From positions 1 to 32,866 of the forward strand of contig JAUMYT010000020.1 of NCBI GenBank assembly GCA_030528525.1: a DNA stretch of 32,866 nt, written 5' to 3'. Made by a program: the position numbers and the translations under genes. The notes below the pieces were generated by a model that did no database searches, had not been told where the DNA came from, and worked only from the letters and a program-made list of their open reading frames with translations. Below, piece after piece: positions 24,669-32,369 of the stretch; positions within the stretch are counted from its first letter, which is position 1, and the number at the start of each line of letters is the position of its first letter. The DNA comes from Pasteurellaceae bacterium. GTDB taxonomy: Bacteria > Pseudomonadota > Gammaproteobacteria > Enterobacterales > Pasteurellaceae.

Positions 24669-26945
24669 ATGAAATTAAATCCAGTAACTCAAGGTATTTT
24701 ATTCGCCTGTGTGGGGTTAGCAAGTGCATCGTTAATGGCTCAAACACAAGCCGAATCATCGGAATTGCAATTTGATGAATTAACCATTTCTGCCGAAAAA
24801 GTCACGCCAAAACAGAAAACCTTTGGCACACCAGGAGCGGTGAGTATGATCGGGCAAGATAAACAGATGCGTAGCCTAGATAGCGTGATTCGGGCATTAC
24901 CTGGCACTTACACCAACATCAACCCAACCCAAGGCACGGTGAGCGTGAATATTCGTGGGCTGAGTGGCTTTGGTCGTGTCAATAGTATGATTGATGGCGT
25001 GCCACAAACCTTTTACGGTACGTCTGCCAATTCGGCAAGCCGTTACCACGCACAAGAGAAAAATGGCTATGGCCCAAGCAGTAGCTTTGGAGCAATGATT
25101 GATGCCAATTTCTTGGCAGGAATGGAAGTCAAACGTGGAGCAAACCACGGGGCAAGTGGTGTGAATGCGTTAAGTGGCAGCTCCAATATCCGCACGATTG
25201 GCGTGGATGATGTGGTGTTTGAAGGCAATAAAGTCGGTGTGTTATCTAAATTCTCATACGGCACAAACGGTATCGGCAAAAGCGGAATGCTTGCCTTGGG
25301 TGGAAAACACCATTTTTCCGATGATAACAGTCTTGGAGCATTTTTTGCTTATAGTGGTAGCAAAATGAAAGCCAACTATAAACGAGGCGATGGAGCTTAT
25401 TCGCAAGAGAAAGGCTTTGTTCGCCGTTTAGATCAAGAGCCAAGATCGTGGTTGAGCAAAATTGAATGGAAAAATGAAGATCACAATTTATTGCTGACAG
25501 GTCGTGGGTATCAGAATAATGTTGGTGGTCGCCAAGCCAAAAACAAGAGCTATGCGTTGGATTATCAATACAATCCTGCTTCTAAATGGGTCAATGTGAA
25601 GTTATTGGCAGCAACCAACCAAAGCGATCAAAACTATCACGATGATGCGAATATTTGGTTACTCACTAAAGCGAAAACGAAAAATAAAGCCGACTATTTG
25701 GATCTGAATAACACCTCATCGTTGCAATTTGGCGACGTGGATGTCTCGCTGAATTATGGGATCAATTTACTCAAAAATAGTTATATCAAACAAGCAACAG
25801 GCATTAACGAAGATAACGAAACCTATACGCCATTTGCCCCACAAGGAAAGCAGTCATTACGCAGTGGCTATATTAGTGGAGCCTTGGACTACCGCCATTG
25901 GAATCTAGAGGTTGGAACAAGCTACACTCACAGCCAAATGCAAGGCTACAAGCCTCCTTGCGATATTGTGAAGCAAGGTTCCACTATCATACCATCGCAC
26001 TGCTTCCCAACCTACGCTGCACAGGTCAAAACCATCTCTCGTTTAACAAATAGCTCCATTGGGTTATCCTATAACGCCAGTGATTGGTTCTCACCGTTTA
26101 TTCGCTATGCTCAATCAAGCCGTGTACCTAATCTACAGGAAGTCTTCTTCAGTAATGAAGGTTCTGGTTCAATGAACCCATACTTAAAACCTGAGTATGC
26201 GAAAACGCTTGAGATCGGTTTTAATACACACAAACATTATGTATTTACTGAGAACGATACATTAGGCATAAAGTTCGTCGGCTACCAACGTCAATTAAAA
26301 GATTACATTTACAGCCAATCTTTCTATATGGGACCAAATGGGCTGACTCATCATCTTACTGGGGATGTCTCTGCCGACTTCCACGCACAAATCTACACCA
26401 ATGCAGTGGATAAATTGCCTCATAAAGGTATTGAGTTAGATATTGATTATGATGCGGGTACCGTTTTTGCTTCTTTGGCCTATTCCTACCAAAAAACCAC
26501 ATTACCACCTGATGTCACCGCAACAACCAGCACCGGTTTTGGCACCACATCCGTCACTACCACCCCGAAACATGTGGCCACCCTCACTTTAGGTGGACGT
26601 TTGCTTAATCAGGCGTTAACCCTAGGAACGACCTTTAAATATACAGGTAAATCAAAACGTTATTTGCCAAATGGATTAGAAGTTGACAATAAGGAATTAC
26701 TCCAAGATTTACCACAAATGCCGATTATCATTGATTTATTTGGGCATTATCAAATCAACAAACATGTCCTACTCAAAATGTCGATACAAAATCTCACAAA
26801 TCGTAATTACGTTGATGCGTTAAATTCCCTTAATTCCACTGCATCGCAACATGATGTGGACAATAGTGGTAATAACTACACGTATTCGTTTAGCAATGCT
26901 GCTCGAGGTCGTACTTACCTATTCGGTGCAGAAATTCGTTTTTAA
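24669..26945 (+). CDS. TonB-dependent outer-membrane receptor (heme/hemoprotein type likely)
   Basis: The 758-residue receptor has a signal peptide (about 1-26), a TonB-box-like FDELTISAEK, a plug domain (IRALPGTYTNINPTQGTVSVNIRGLSGFGRVNSMIDGVPQ...SGSSNIRT) and a 22-strand barrel ending ...GRTYLFGAEIRF with the terminal Phe. The barrel carries RVPNLQEVFFSNEGSG and NPYLKPEYAKTLEIG, the counterparts of the FRAP/NPNL boxes of heme receptors. ATG at 24669 follows AAAGGAAAA; an in-frame TTG at 24645 is too early for the signal peptide. ChaN precedes it and a TbpB-like lipoprotein follows, so it probably takes iron or heme from a host protein. The exact ligand cannot be read from the sequence. Confidence 0.85.
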   Translation: MKLNPVTQGILFACVGLASASLMAQTQAESSELQFDELTISAEKVTPKQKTFGTPGAVSMIGQDKQMRSLDSVIRALPGTYTNINPTQGTVSVNIRGLSGFGRVNSMIDGVPQTFYGTSANSASRYHAQEKNGYGPSSSFGAMIDANFLAGMEVKRGANHGASGVNALSGSSNIRTIGVDDVVFEGNKVGVLSKFSYGTNGIGKSGMLALGGKHHFSDDNSLGAFFAYSGSKMKANYKRGDGAYSQEKGFVRRLDQEPRSWLSKIEWKNEDHNLLLTGRGYQNNVGGRQAKNKSYALDYQYNPASKWVNVKLLAATNQSDQNYHDDANIWLLTKAKTKNKADYLDLNNTSSLQFGDVDVSLNYGINLLKNSYIKQATGINEDNETYTPFAPQGKQSLRSGYISGALDYRHWNLEVGTSYTHSQMQGYKPPCDIVKQGSTIIPSHCFPTYAAQVKTISRLTNSSIGLSYNASDWFSPFIRYAQSSRVPNLQEVFFSNEGSGSMNPYLKPEYAKTLEIGFNTHKHYVFTENDTLGIKFVGYQRQLKDYIYSQSFYMGPNGLTHHLTGDVSADFHAQIYTNAVDKLPHKGIELDIDYDAGTVFASLAYSYQKTTLPPDVTATTSTGFGTTSVTTTPKHVATLTLGGRLLNQALTLGTTFKYTGKSKRYLPNGLEVDNKELLQDLPQMPIIIDLFGHYQINKHVLLKMSIQNLTNRNYVDALNSLNSTASQHDVDNSGNNYTYSFSNAARGRTYLFGAEIRF

Positions 26946-26963
26946 TCCCCAAAAGGAATCATT

Positions 26964-27995
26964 ATGAAAACATCTACATTTAGCTCAAGCCTACTTGCCG
27001 CCACGCTTGCCTGTGTACTTACAGCCTGCTCTGGCGGTAACTCAGTACAATATACGCCTATTCAAGGATCTATTATTGCTCCAGATGCTTCATCATCTGA
27101 TGAAAATCGCTTCAAAGAGAGCGAGTTTAAAGAGGTGAAAATAGAACCATCTCAATTTACGGGCAATAGCCATACTCCTATGATGAACGACAAAAAAGAT
27201 GCCGTTTTCTATGGTGAAGGGCCACTTGAGGTGAAAAAAGGCGATCAAGTTATTTCACTCGCCGATGTCAACTTTAATAAAAACTTCTTACGCACTGCAA
27301 CACCCGATGCCAATAGGGTCGACACCTTAACGATCACTGACGGAGGGGAAACCCTTGGTGAATTCCAATTTGTTAATCAACACTATTCGTCGTTCTTCAC
27401 TTTTATGACGGATAAACCTGCAAACAAATACGACCCTAATTACGATCGCTACGTACCATTGGCCTATTACACCGCTAAACATTCGACAGCAGATCAACTT
27501 GATGCTCAAAAAGGTAGCTTTGTCTATCGAGGTAAAGCCATCGGTTACCAAGGTGGAGTACATGGTAGCACACCGAAACAGCAAGCCAGTACAGATATTG
27601 AGTTTAACGTGAACTTTGATACAAAACGCATCAGCGGCAAAATTGCACAACGTTTTGATGACATCGGTAGCAAGAGCCTACGCTGGATCGCACGTTATGA
27701 TGAAGATGAGCACGGTGAAGAAGTGATTGTATACCGCCCTGAATACCACACTCGCCACAATATGTCATGGATTTTACAAGAAACCCCAATTGAAGTGAGC
27801 GAAAACGGCGTAGTCAATTTTGGATCTAATGGTGTTTCAGATCGTAATGCTGGCGTTCAGCTCAAAGACGGTAGCTACCTTGGCATCAGCTCCTACTCTG
27901 GCGTATTTGCTGGCCCTGAACTAAACGAGGTTGTTGGCCAAATTGGTTATAACGAAGAAAAAGTGATGTTCGGTGCAACCAAAGAAAATAAATAG
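26964..27995 (+). CDS. TbpB-like, Slam-type surface lipoprotein
   Basis: The 343-residue lipoprotein has lipobox LTAC (Cys22) and a Gly/Ser linker, then a handle domain and a C-terminal eight-strand barrel. The barrel shows the pattern of transferrin-binding-protein-B domains: GSFVYRGKAIGYQGG, ASTDIEFNVNFDTKRISGKI, and the closing GVFAGPELNEVVGQIGYN...VMFGATKE. Such proteins are usually flipped to the surface by a Slam (DUF560) translocon and capture a host iron protein for the neighbouring receptor. No Slam gene is in the window. AAAGGAA precedes the ATG, 18 bases after the receptor, so the two form a receptor/co-receptor pair. Confidence 0.8.
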   Translation: MKTSTFSSSLLAATLACVLTACSGGNSVQYTPIQGSIIAPDASSSDENRFKESEFKEVKIEPSQFTGNSHTPMMNDKKDAVFYGEGPLEVKKGDQVISLADVNFNKNFLRTATPDANRVDTLTITDGGETLGEFQFVNQHYSSFFTFMTDKPANKYDPNYDRYVPLAYYTAKHSTADQLDAQKGSFVYRGKAIGYQGGVHGSTPKQQASTDIEFNVNFDTKRISGKIAQRFDDIGSKSLRWIARYDEDEHGEEVIVYRPEYHTRHNMSWILQETPIEVSENGVVNFGSNGVSDRNAGVQLKDGSYLGISSYSGVFAGPELNEVVGQIGYNEEKVMFGATKENK

Positions 27996-28014
27996 CACAC
28001 AAACGATTGTGCAA

Positions 28015-28048
28015 CAAGGGGGTGAGAAAATGCAAGATATTGCAAAAT
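28015..28048 (+). repeat. 34-base dispersed repeat, copy F
   Basis: It begins CAAGGGGGTGAGAAAA and ends ATATTGCAAAAT, 34 bases. It sits between the lipoprotein gene and exbB. Confidence 0.75.
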
Positions 28049-28088
28049 CTCCCCTTTTCTTATTGTTTTTTTATGAATAGGGGAATCC

Positions 28089-28868
28089 ATGTCTAGTTGG
28101 AGAAAATCATGTTTTTTGTTAGCACTATTAGGACTAAGTACACCGCTCCTTGCCTCCATACCTAATCAGGAGGCTGTAGAGACCTTACATGACATGTCTA
28201 TACTCGGCATGTACCACGCTGCTCACCCTGTGGTAAAAGGCGTGATGTTGCTTTTAGTGGCTGCTTCTATTCTGACTTGGGCGATTTTCTTGATGAAATG
28301 GGTGCAGTTCCGTATGGCGATTGTCAAACTCGGCAAAGAGCAAAAACGCCTGAAAAAACAGCCCTCGTTGCAAGCCACCGCCACCAAGATCCACAAATTT
28401 GGCGAGAAAAGCGTGACCGCTAAATTATTCAAAGAGATTGCCGATGAATTAAAACGCTCCGAAGGACAAAGCGATCACGCCTTTGTCGAACGGGTTGATT
28501 ACCGTCTTGAACGCCAAATTCAGCATTGGACGTACCGTTCTCGCTATGGCATCGGAATGCTTGCCACCATTGGCTCGGTCGCCCCTTTTATCGGCTTATT
28601 CGGCACAGTGTGGGGCATTATGAATAGCTTTATCGGCATTGTGAATGCCAAAACCACCAACCTTGCGGTCGTTGCCCCAGGGATTGCTGAAGCCCTGTTC
28701 GCCACCGCTCTCGGCTTGGTGGCAGCGATTCCTGCGGTAATGATGTACAACTACTTTACTCGCCTTGTTGCACACTATTCCACCTTAGTCGGCAATTTAG
28801 TGGCGATTTTACGTTTAATGGTTAAACGGGATATTTCGCTCAATCGGTTAAGTACGGAGGCAGAATGA
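28089..28868 (+). CDS. exbB: ExbB energy-transducing proton-channel subunit
   Basis: With ExbD this protein uses the proton-motive force to energise TonB in the inner membrane. The 259-residue product is the long form, with a signal-like N-terminus (CFLLALLGLSTPLLA). Three membrane helices follow: MLLLVAASILTWAIFLMKW; GIGMLATIGSVAPFIGLFGTVWGIMNSF; ALFATALGLVAAIPAVMMYNYF. The cytoplasmic loop after helix one is basic. AGGGGA lies seven bases before the ATG. ATGA overlaps couple exbB to exbD and exbD to tonB. Confidence 0.95.
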   Translation: MSSWRKSCFLLALLGLSTPLLASIPNQEAVETLHDMSILGMYHAAHPVVKGVMLLLVAASILTWAIFLMKWVQFRMAIVKLGKEQKRLKKQPSLQATATKIHKFGEKSVTAKLFKEIADELKRSEGQSDHAFVERVDYRLERQIQHWTYRSRYGIGMLATIGSVAPFIGLFGTVWGIMNSFIGIVNAKTTNLAVVAPGIAEALFATALGLVAAIPAVMMYNYFTRLVAHYSTLVGNLVAILRLMVKRDISLNRLSTEAE

Positions 28869-29287
28869 AAAATCTGCCGAGCGAACAAGATCAAGAACTG
28901 AGCGAAATCAACGTCACGCCCTTCATTGATGTGATGTTGGTGTTGCTGATTATTTTTATGGTCACGGTGCCGATTGCGACGGTGACCGTGCCGTTAGATC
29001 TGCCTGTGGCACAAGAAAAACCGAACCCGCCGACTGAAAAGCCGTTAGTGCTGTCGTTAAACAAAGAAAAACAGCTATTTTTAGATGAAGAGCAAATTGC
29101 CGATGAGCAATTACTCCCAGCACTGAACGACAAAACGAACGGCAACACCCAAACGGTCGTATTTTTCCAAGTGGATAAAGAGGTCAATTACGACAATTTG
29201 TTGCAAGTGATTAACCGCTTGCGTCAAGGTGGTTATCTGAAAATCGGCTTGGTCGGCTTAGAAGACAGCAGTCAGGGGACGCAATGA
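28865..29287 (+). CDS. exbD: ExbD proton-channel subunit
   Basis: The 140-residue protein has one N-terminal membrane helix, PFIDVMLVLLIIFMVTVPI. Its Asp22 is the conserved proton-relay residue, and the ELSEINVTPFIDVMLVL start is typical. The periplasmic domain follows with EKPLVLSLNKEKQLFLDEEQI and ...VVFFQVDKEVNYDNLLQVI. It overlaps exbB and tonB by four bases each. Confidence 0.96.
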   Translation: MKNLPSEQDQELSEINVTPFIDVMLVLLIIFMVTVPIATVTVPLDLPVAQEKPNPPTEKPLVLSLNKEKQLFLDEEQIADEQLLPALNDKTNGNTQTVVFFQVDKEVNYDNLLQVINRLRQGGYLKIGLVGLEDSSQGTQ

Positions 29288-30138
29288 TCATCACGCCCCC
29301 TTCTTTCTGGCACGGTAGAGAGTCTCTGAAATGGCTGGCGGCAATGATCGTTGCCTTTCTTGGGCATTGGGGATTTGTGTTAGCGTTTGGCGATAAACAA
29401 AACCCAGCGCCCGAGCCTATGGCAATGCCTGCAGTAATGTTGGAGTTTGCTGATTTCCCCCAATCTGCGACTCAAGTGGAATCATTTTCAATAGGTGTGC
29501 CGCAGCAGATCACACAAAATAGCATTGCAACGCCTGCCGAAATGTTACCGACCAATATGCCTAAAGTCAGCGTAGAAGATACCCCTGAAATCGCTCACGC
29601 TGAGATTGTTGTAGAGAAAAAACCAGAAACGCCAACTAAAAAACGCCCTCAGCACACCCATCCCCCAAAACAAGGGGGAGAGAAAAAGACAAAATCTGCC
29701 AAAAAGCGTCAAGCTAAACCAAATGATGTCGATTCCCAGTCTTCTGCTCAAGCGAACTCGGCACCTCCTAAAGGCGAGGACAGTTCTACTGCGGCACCGA
29801 TTGACAGCAATGGAAGCAACCAACAGCTTGCCCAAAATTGGCAATCTCGTGTACTTGGTAAGCTCCGTCGCCACCAATCTTACCCTGCATTTGCCTTAGA
29901 AAACCGGGTTGAAGGTACCGTCGCAATCACTATTCACATTAATGCTCAGGGGAAATTGTTCTCTGCCAATATACGTAAAAGTAGCGGACATCACATATTA
30001 GACAGTGAAGCAATTAAAATCGCTCATAGGGCCTCTCCCCTTCCTCCCCCTCCGGCTCACTTGCTCAAACAAGGCGAGCTACATTTTACCGTACCGATTC
30101 GCTTTAATATTAAGGAATATCGAAAACAACATAGATAA
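29284..30138 (+). CDS. tonB: TonB protein
   Basis: The 284-residue TonB spans the periplasm to energise outer-membrane receptors. It has an N-terminal anchor (LKWLAAMIVAFLGHWGFVLAFG) with the conserved His on the helix. The linker is Pro/Lys-rich but unusual, with GGEKKTKSAKKRQAK instead of long EP/KP repeats. The C-terminal TonB fold has NWQSRVLGKLRRHQSYPAFALENRVEGTVAI and ends VPIRFNIKEYRK. ATGA overlap with exbD. Bases 29671-29704 in the linker resemble the 34-base repeat. Its local partner is presumably the receptor at 24669-26945. Confidence 0.95.
   Translation: MIITPPSFWHGRESLKWLAAMIVAFLGHWGFVLAFGDKQNPAPEPMAMPAVMLEFADFPQSATQVESFSIGVPQQITQNSIATPAEMLPTNMPKVSVEDTPEIAHAEIVVEKKPETPTKKRPQHTHPPKQGGEKKTKSAKKRQAKPNDVDSQSSAQANSAPPKGEDSSTAAPIDSNGSNQQLAQNWQSRVLGKLRRHQSYPAFALENRVEGTVAITIHINAQGKLFSANIRKSSGHHILDSEAIKIAHRASPLPPPPAHLLKQGELHFTVPIRFNIKEYRKQHR
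29671..29704 (+). repeat. Intragenic 34-base repeat-like copy in the tonB linker
   Basis: It starts CAAGGGGGAGAGAAAA and ends CTGCCAAAA, 34 bases, resembling the consensus at both ends. It encodes KQGGEKKTKSAKK, part of the lysine-rich linker. Confidence 0.45.
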
Positions 30139-30317
30139 AGACAGATTGATATGAGTTTTTCTCAAACTATTTTTATCCATTAGGATGGGTAAACGAAAGA
30201 GCGAACCGCTGAGCGAGCGAACAGATAAAGATTATTCCCATCGCTGTATGATGTGCCTTTTAGTTTGCTATTTTTGATTTGGGTTTCCGAAAGAGGTTTT
30301 ACAAAGTTAGCCATATT
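30139..30317. other. Non-coding junction after tonB
   Basis: No gene is visible. GATGGG and CCCATC flank a GC-richer stretch near 30184-30243 with AGCGAACCGCTGAGCGAGCG inside. A short TGAG/CTCA hairpin followed by T-rich sequence (about 30155-30180) could be a weak tonB terminator. Confidence 0.4.
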
Positions 30318-30343
30318 GGGCATATAGGACAAAAAAGTGGGCA
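30318..30343. mobile_element. Possible IS terminal sequence
   Basis: GGGCATATAGGACAAAAAAG and following GGGCAA lie just outside the transposase remnant's stop codon, where a terminal inverted repeat would be. The partner end is not present, so the assignment is tentative. Confidence 0.3.
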
Positions 30344-30363
30344 ATAATTGTTTCCAATAATAC

Positions 30364-30617
30364 TTACCCGCTTTCTCTATTTAAAAAGTCCTGTATAAAC
30401 AATATATTATGCTTTCTTGTTAGCCTACTATGTGGGCGTAATTTATCTTCCAGTTCTTTAAATACCCCTTCAATCCCATTCGTTGTCTTTTCAATATTAA
30501 GCTCAGGATATTTTTCGTAAGTAAATACTCAAAATAGCGTTGAATGCTTGCTAAAGCACCTCTTACATTTCGATCTTTATAAGGGAAATGCCTTTTTATG
30601 TAACCTATGCACCCCAT
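30364..30617 (-). pseudogene. Transposase C-terminal fragment, frameshifted
   Basis: On the minus strand one frame reads PYKDRNVRGALASIQRYFEYL. A shift near 30525 then continues in another frame as TYEKYPELNIEKTTNGIEGVF and KELEDKLRPHSRLTRKHNILF, to a TAA at 30364. The TTNGIEG...FKELEDKLRPH pattern is that of a transposase C-terminus; the IS family is not assigned. The N-terminal two thirds and the upstream IS end are missing. The fragment joins an integrase remnant at its upstream end, which suggests a deletion scar. Confidence 0.7.
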
Positions 30618-30732
30618 AGGGATTAATTAGCAAATAAAGCCCCTTGCCGTCCGATAGGGTATAATCCTTATCCTTTGGCTTTGCTTTATCTACTTCGGTG
30701 TTTGTGAGCTGTTTAGTTATACGGGGTAGTAG
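30612..30732 (-). pseudogene. P4-type integrase N-terminal remnant
   Basis: On the minus strand PRITKQLTNTEVDKAKPKDK leads into DYTLSDGKGLYLLINP, the start of the DUF4102 arm-binding domain of P4-like tyrosine integrases. Where ATG is expected the sequence has CTA, so there is no start codon. After about 40 codons the frame joins transposase sequence. The catalytic domain is lost. Confidence 0.75.
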
Positions 30733-30778
30733 AAATAATGAAAGTCCGCCAAACCTGATTTACAAGGATTCTGGCTGG

Positions 30779-30824
30779 TTTTAGTTATACGGCTTTTGAC
30801 TATATGTGAGCAATATAACTAAAA
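30779..30824. repeat. 11-bp inverted repeat upstream of the integrase remnant
   Basis: TTTTAGTTATA (30779-30789) and TATAACTAAAA (30814-30824) are perfect inverted copies with a 24-base gap. A further direct copy of TTTAGTTATACGG starts at 30712. Such short repeats near an int start could be integrase arm sites or an operator. Confidence 0.4.
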
Positions 30825-30869
30825 TCATCAGTTTTCATTAGTTTATATCAGTCAGGATTAGGCAATAAA

Positions 30870-30900
30870 AAAGCCTTGAAACGTTGATTTTCAAGGCTTT
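30870..30900 (-). terminator. Strong hairpin with minus-strand T-run
   Basis: AAAGCCTTGAAA and TTTCAAGGCTTT pair perfectly over 12 bp with a 7-base loop, followed by TTT on the minus strand. No intact gene ends just before it; the sequence 30905-30945 upstream looks like a relic of one. Confidence 0.75.
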
Positions 30901-30904
30901 ATCG

Positions 30905-30945
30905 GTCTATTTTGGGGGGGGGATTTGAATTGACACCTCTCAAGT
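30905..30945 (-). other. Possible attachment-site relic (tRNA 3'-end-like)
   Basis: On the minus strand GGTGTCAATTCAAATCC leads into a run of nine C, then a terminator hairpin. TTCAAAT is a T-loop-like sequence, but the flanking stem does not pair, so no tRNA is called. The position, next to the 5' end of a P4-type integrase remnant, is where an att site would be. Confidence 0.3.
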
Positions 30946-31190
30946 ATTGATAAATAAGGGAAGTTATCAATTCAGTTTTTGATTTAGGTACTTATTTAGG
31001 TACTTAATTCAAAAGTCATCGCCTTTCTGTCTGTTTTTTATCCATCTTATACGCCATTATACAAGCCTAATATATTTATATTTTCTGAACTGTTTGGCGG
31101 TGGTTCTTTTTTGCGGTTTGATCACCCTCTCAAGCCTTGTTATATCTCACTTTTAAGGGTGTTCTATAGGGGATTTGATCAAAGGTAAAA
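30946..31190. other. Non-coding stretch between att-like relic and toxin-antitoxin genes
   Basis: No gene is seen. The only structure noted is the direct repeat ATTTAGGTACTT near 30981-31004 (two adjoining copies). Confidence 0.4.
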
Positions 31191-31194
31191 TTAA

Positions 31195-31211
31195 GGGCGA
31201 TTTTCTCGCCC
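31195..31211 (-). terminator. Terminator of the toxin-antitoxin run
   Basis: GGGCGA and TCGCCC pair around a 5-base loop about 34 bases past the last antitoxin stop, with TTAATTTT following on the minus strand. Confidence 0.6.
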
Positions 31212-31244
31212 CCTGTGTGTTTAATTATGGCGATTTCGCCTGTT

Positions 31245-31601
31245 TTAAATGCTTGCTGTCTGTGTTGCAATAGGCTTTAAACTAAATGATAGCTCATAGC
31301 CTAACGCTGTCGCTAATCGCTGCATTGTGCTTAGTTTTGGCTCTGTTTTGCCTGATAGCGTTCTATAAAGGTTTTCCCGTGCCATTCCTGCTTTTTCTGC
31401 GGTCTGTGTCATTCCTTTAGCTCTTGCCACGGTTTTAAACGCTCGCAAAATTTCGGCTTGGTCTGCAGTTTCTAGGGCATTTTCCAAATAAAGCTCTGTC
31501 AATGCTTCATCATCGGCTAGATATTCAGCCACATCAAAACGGCTAATCTGTAAATCATCTTCATCTAATTCAATGCCGTTTACTATGATTGTTTTTCCCA
31601 T
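31245..31601 (-). CDS. HigA-type addiction-module antitoxin (XRE HTH)
   Basis: The 118-residue protein starts MGKTIIVNGIELDEDD, followed by FDVAEYLADDEALTEL, the N-terminal part of the 'putative addiction module antidote' family. The helix-turn-helix is at about 65-105 (ARAKGMTQTAEKAGMARENLYRTLSGKTEPKLSTMQRLATALG). ATG at 31601 has AAAGGGG seven bases upstream and the family's usual start; an earlier in-frame codon at 31652 would overlap the toxin gene. It lies two bases after the preceding toxin-like gene, the normal toxin-then-antitoxin order of this module. Confidence 0.85.
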   Translation of the reverse strand: MGKTIIVNGIELDEDDLQISRFDVAEYLADDEALTELYLENALETADQAEILRAFKTVARAKGMTQTAEKAGMARENLYRTLSGKTEPKLSTMQRLATALGYELSFSLKPIATQTASI

Positions 31602-31603
31602 TG

Positions 31604-31945
31604 TTAGCCCCTTTGAGTGTCCTGTTTTAGTGTTGGTTTGAGTAATTGCCATATTGCTTTCGCTTTTGCTATATCCGCTTGCTGGGTTGATTTATCGCCA
31701 CCACATAAAAGCCAATAAGTGATGCCGTCCTGTTGAGTAAAATAGGCTCGATAGCCTTTTCCTGTAAATACTCGCATTTCATAAACGCCACCGCCTACGC
31801 TTTTATAATCGCCTAAATTGCCATTGGTTTCTGCTCGTGCTATCCGTGCCAAAAAAACTGCCGAAAACCGCGATGCCGCCACCCCGTGGAAAGCCCCCCC
31901 GTCGGGAGTACCTTTTGCCTTGTTGGTGTAGTTGGATTTCTTCAA
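31604..31945 (-). pseudogene. RelE/ParE-type toxin with a replaced N-terminus
   Basis: From about 31860 to 31604 the frame encodes a typical addiction-module killer protein core: AVFLARIARAETNGNLGDYK, SVGGGVYEMRVFTGKGYRAYF, WLLCGGDKSTQQADIAKAKAIW. The first 25-30 residues (KKSNYTNKAKGTPDGG...) do not fit the family and are an out-of-frame reading of another antitoxin's 5' end plus a G7 run. The start would be a TTG. I read it as a deletion-fused toxin gene, perhaps inactive; a functional new N-terminus cannot be excluded. Confidence 0.6.
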
Positions 31946-31985
31946 AGCCTTGTTTTAGTTCTTCAAATAAATTTCGCTTGCTCAT
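31914..31985 (-). pseudogene. N-terminal stub of another HTH antitoxin
   Basis: ATG at 31985 starts MSKRNLFEELKQGFEEIQLH and then QQGK, the characteristic opening of a family of HTH antitoxins (usually continued as K-T-L-R-T-H). The reading then runs into the toxin fusion in another frame. Only about 24 codons survive. Confidence 0.6.
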
Positions 31986-32006
31986 TTTATTGCTCCCTCG
32001 TAATGA

Positions 32007-32369
32007 TTAGGCAAGCTCTGCAATCAATTCAGGCTTTTTAGTGATAAGTTTCATCAAGGCTAAAGCTGAACCGCTGGGCTGTCTCTTGCCTTGTTCCCAC
32101 GATTTCAACGTATTGACTGAAATGCCTAAACGCTCTGCAAATAGCCGTTGAGATAGTCCGCTTTTGCTTCTGATTTCTGCAATAGGCGATAAGGGAATTT
32201 TATTGACTCGTGCATAGCTTCCCTGTTTCATCTCGCTTAATGCTTGCTTTAACTCGCTTTCTATGACTTTTGCGGTTGGATCGTCTGAAATAACCGCTTG
32301 TGCCATTTGCTCGATATTCCAATCTTTCGCCACTCGTTGCAATGCTTGGCTAATTACATCATTTTTCAT
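32007..32369 (-). CDS. XRE-family antitoxin
   Basis: The 120-residue protein has a leading helical region with EMKQGSYARV. A C-terminal helix-turn-helix follows (about 65-115; IRSKSGLSQRLFAERLGISVNTLKSWEQGKRQPSGSALALMKLI). Its start overlaps the stop of the upstream toxin gene by 11 bases, the toxin-first arrangement of HigBA2-like modules. It should bind the operator repeats at 32691-32718 and neutralise the toxin; this is inferred from family behaviour. Confidence 0.87.
   Translation of the reverse strand: MKNDVISQALQRVAKDWNIEQMAQAVISDDPTAKVIESELKQALSEMKQGSYARVNKIPLSPIAEIRSKSGLSQRLFAERLGISVNTLKSWEQGKRQPSGSALALMKLITKKPELIAELA

Noticed and set aside
30420..30617. Stand-alone 65-residue protein
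   Set aside because: It is a transposase fragment read past a frameshift; the second half of the frame is not the transposase frame.
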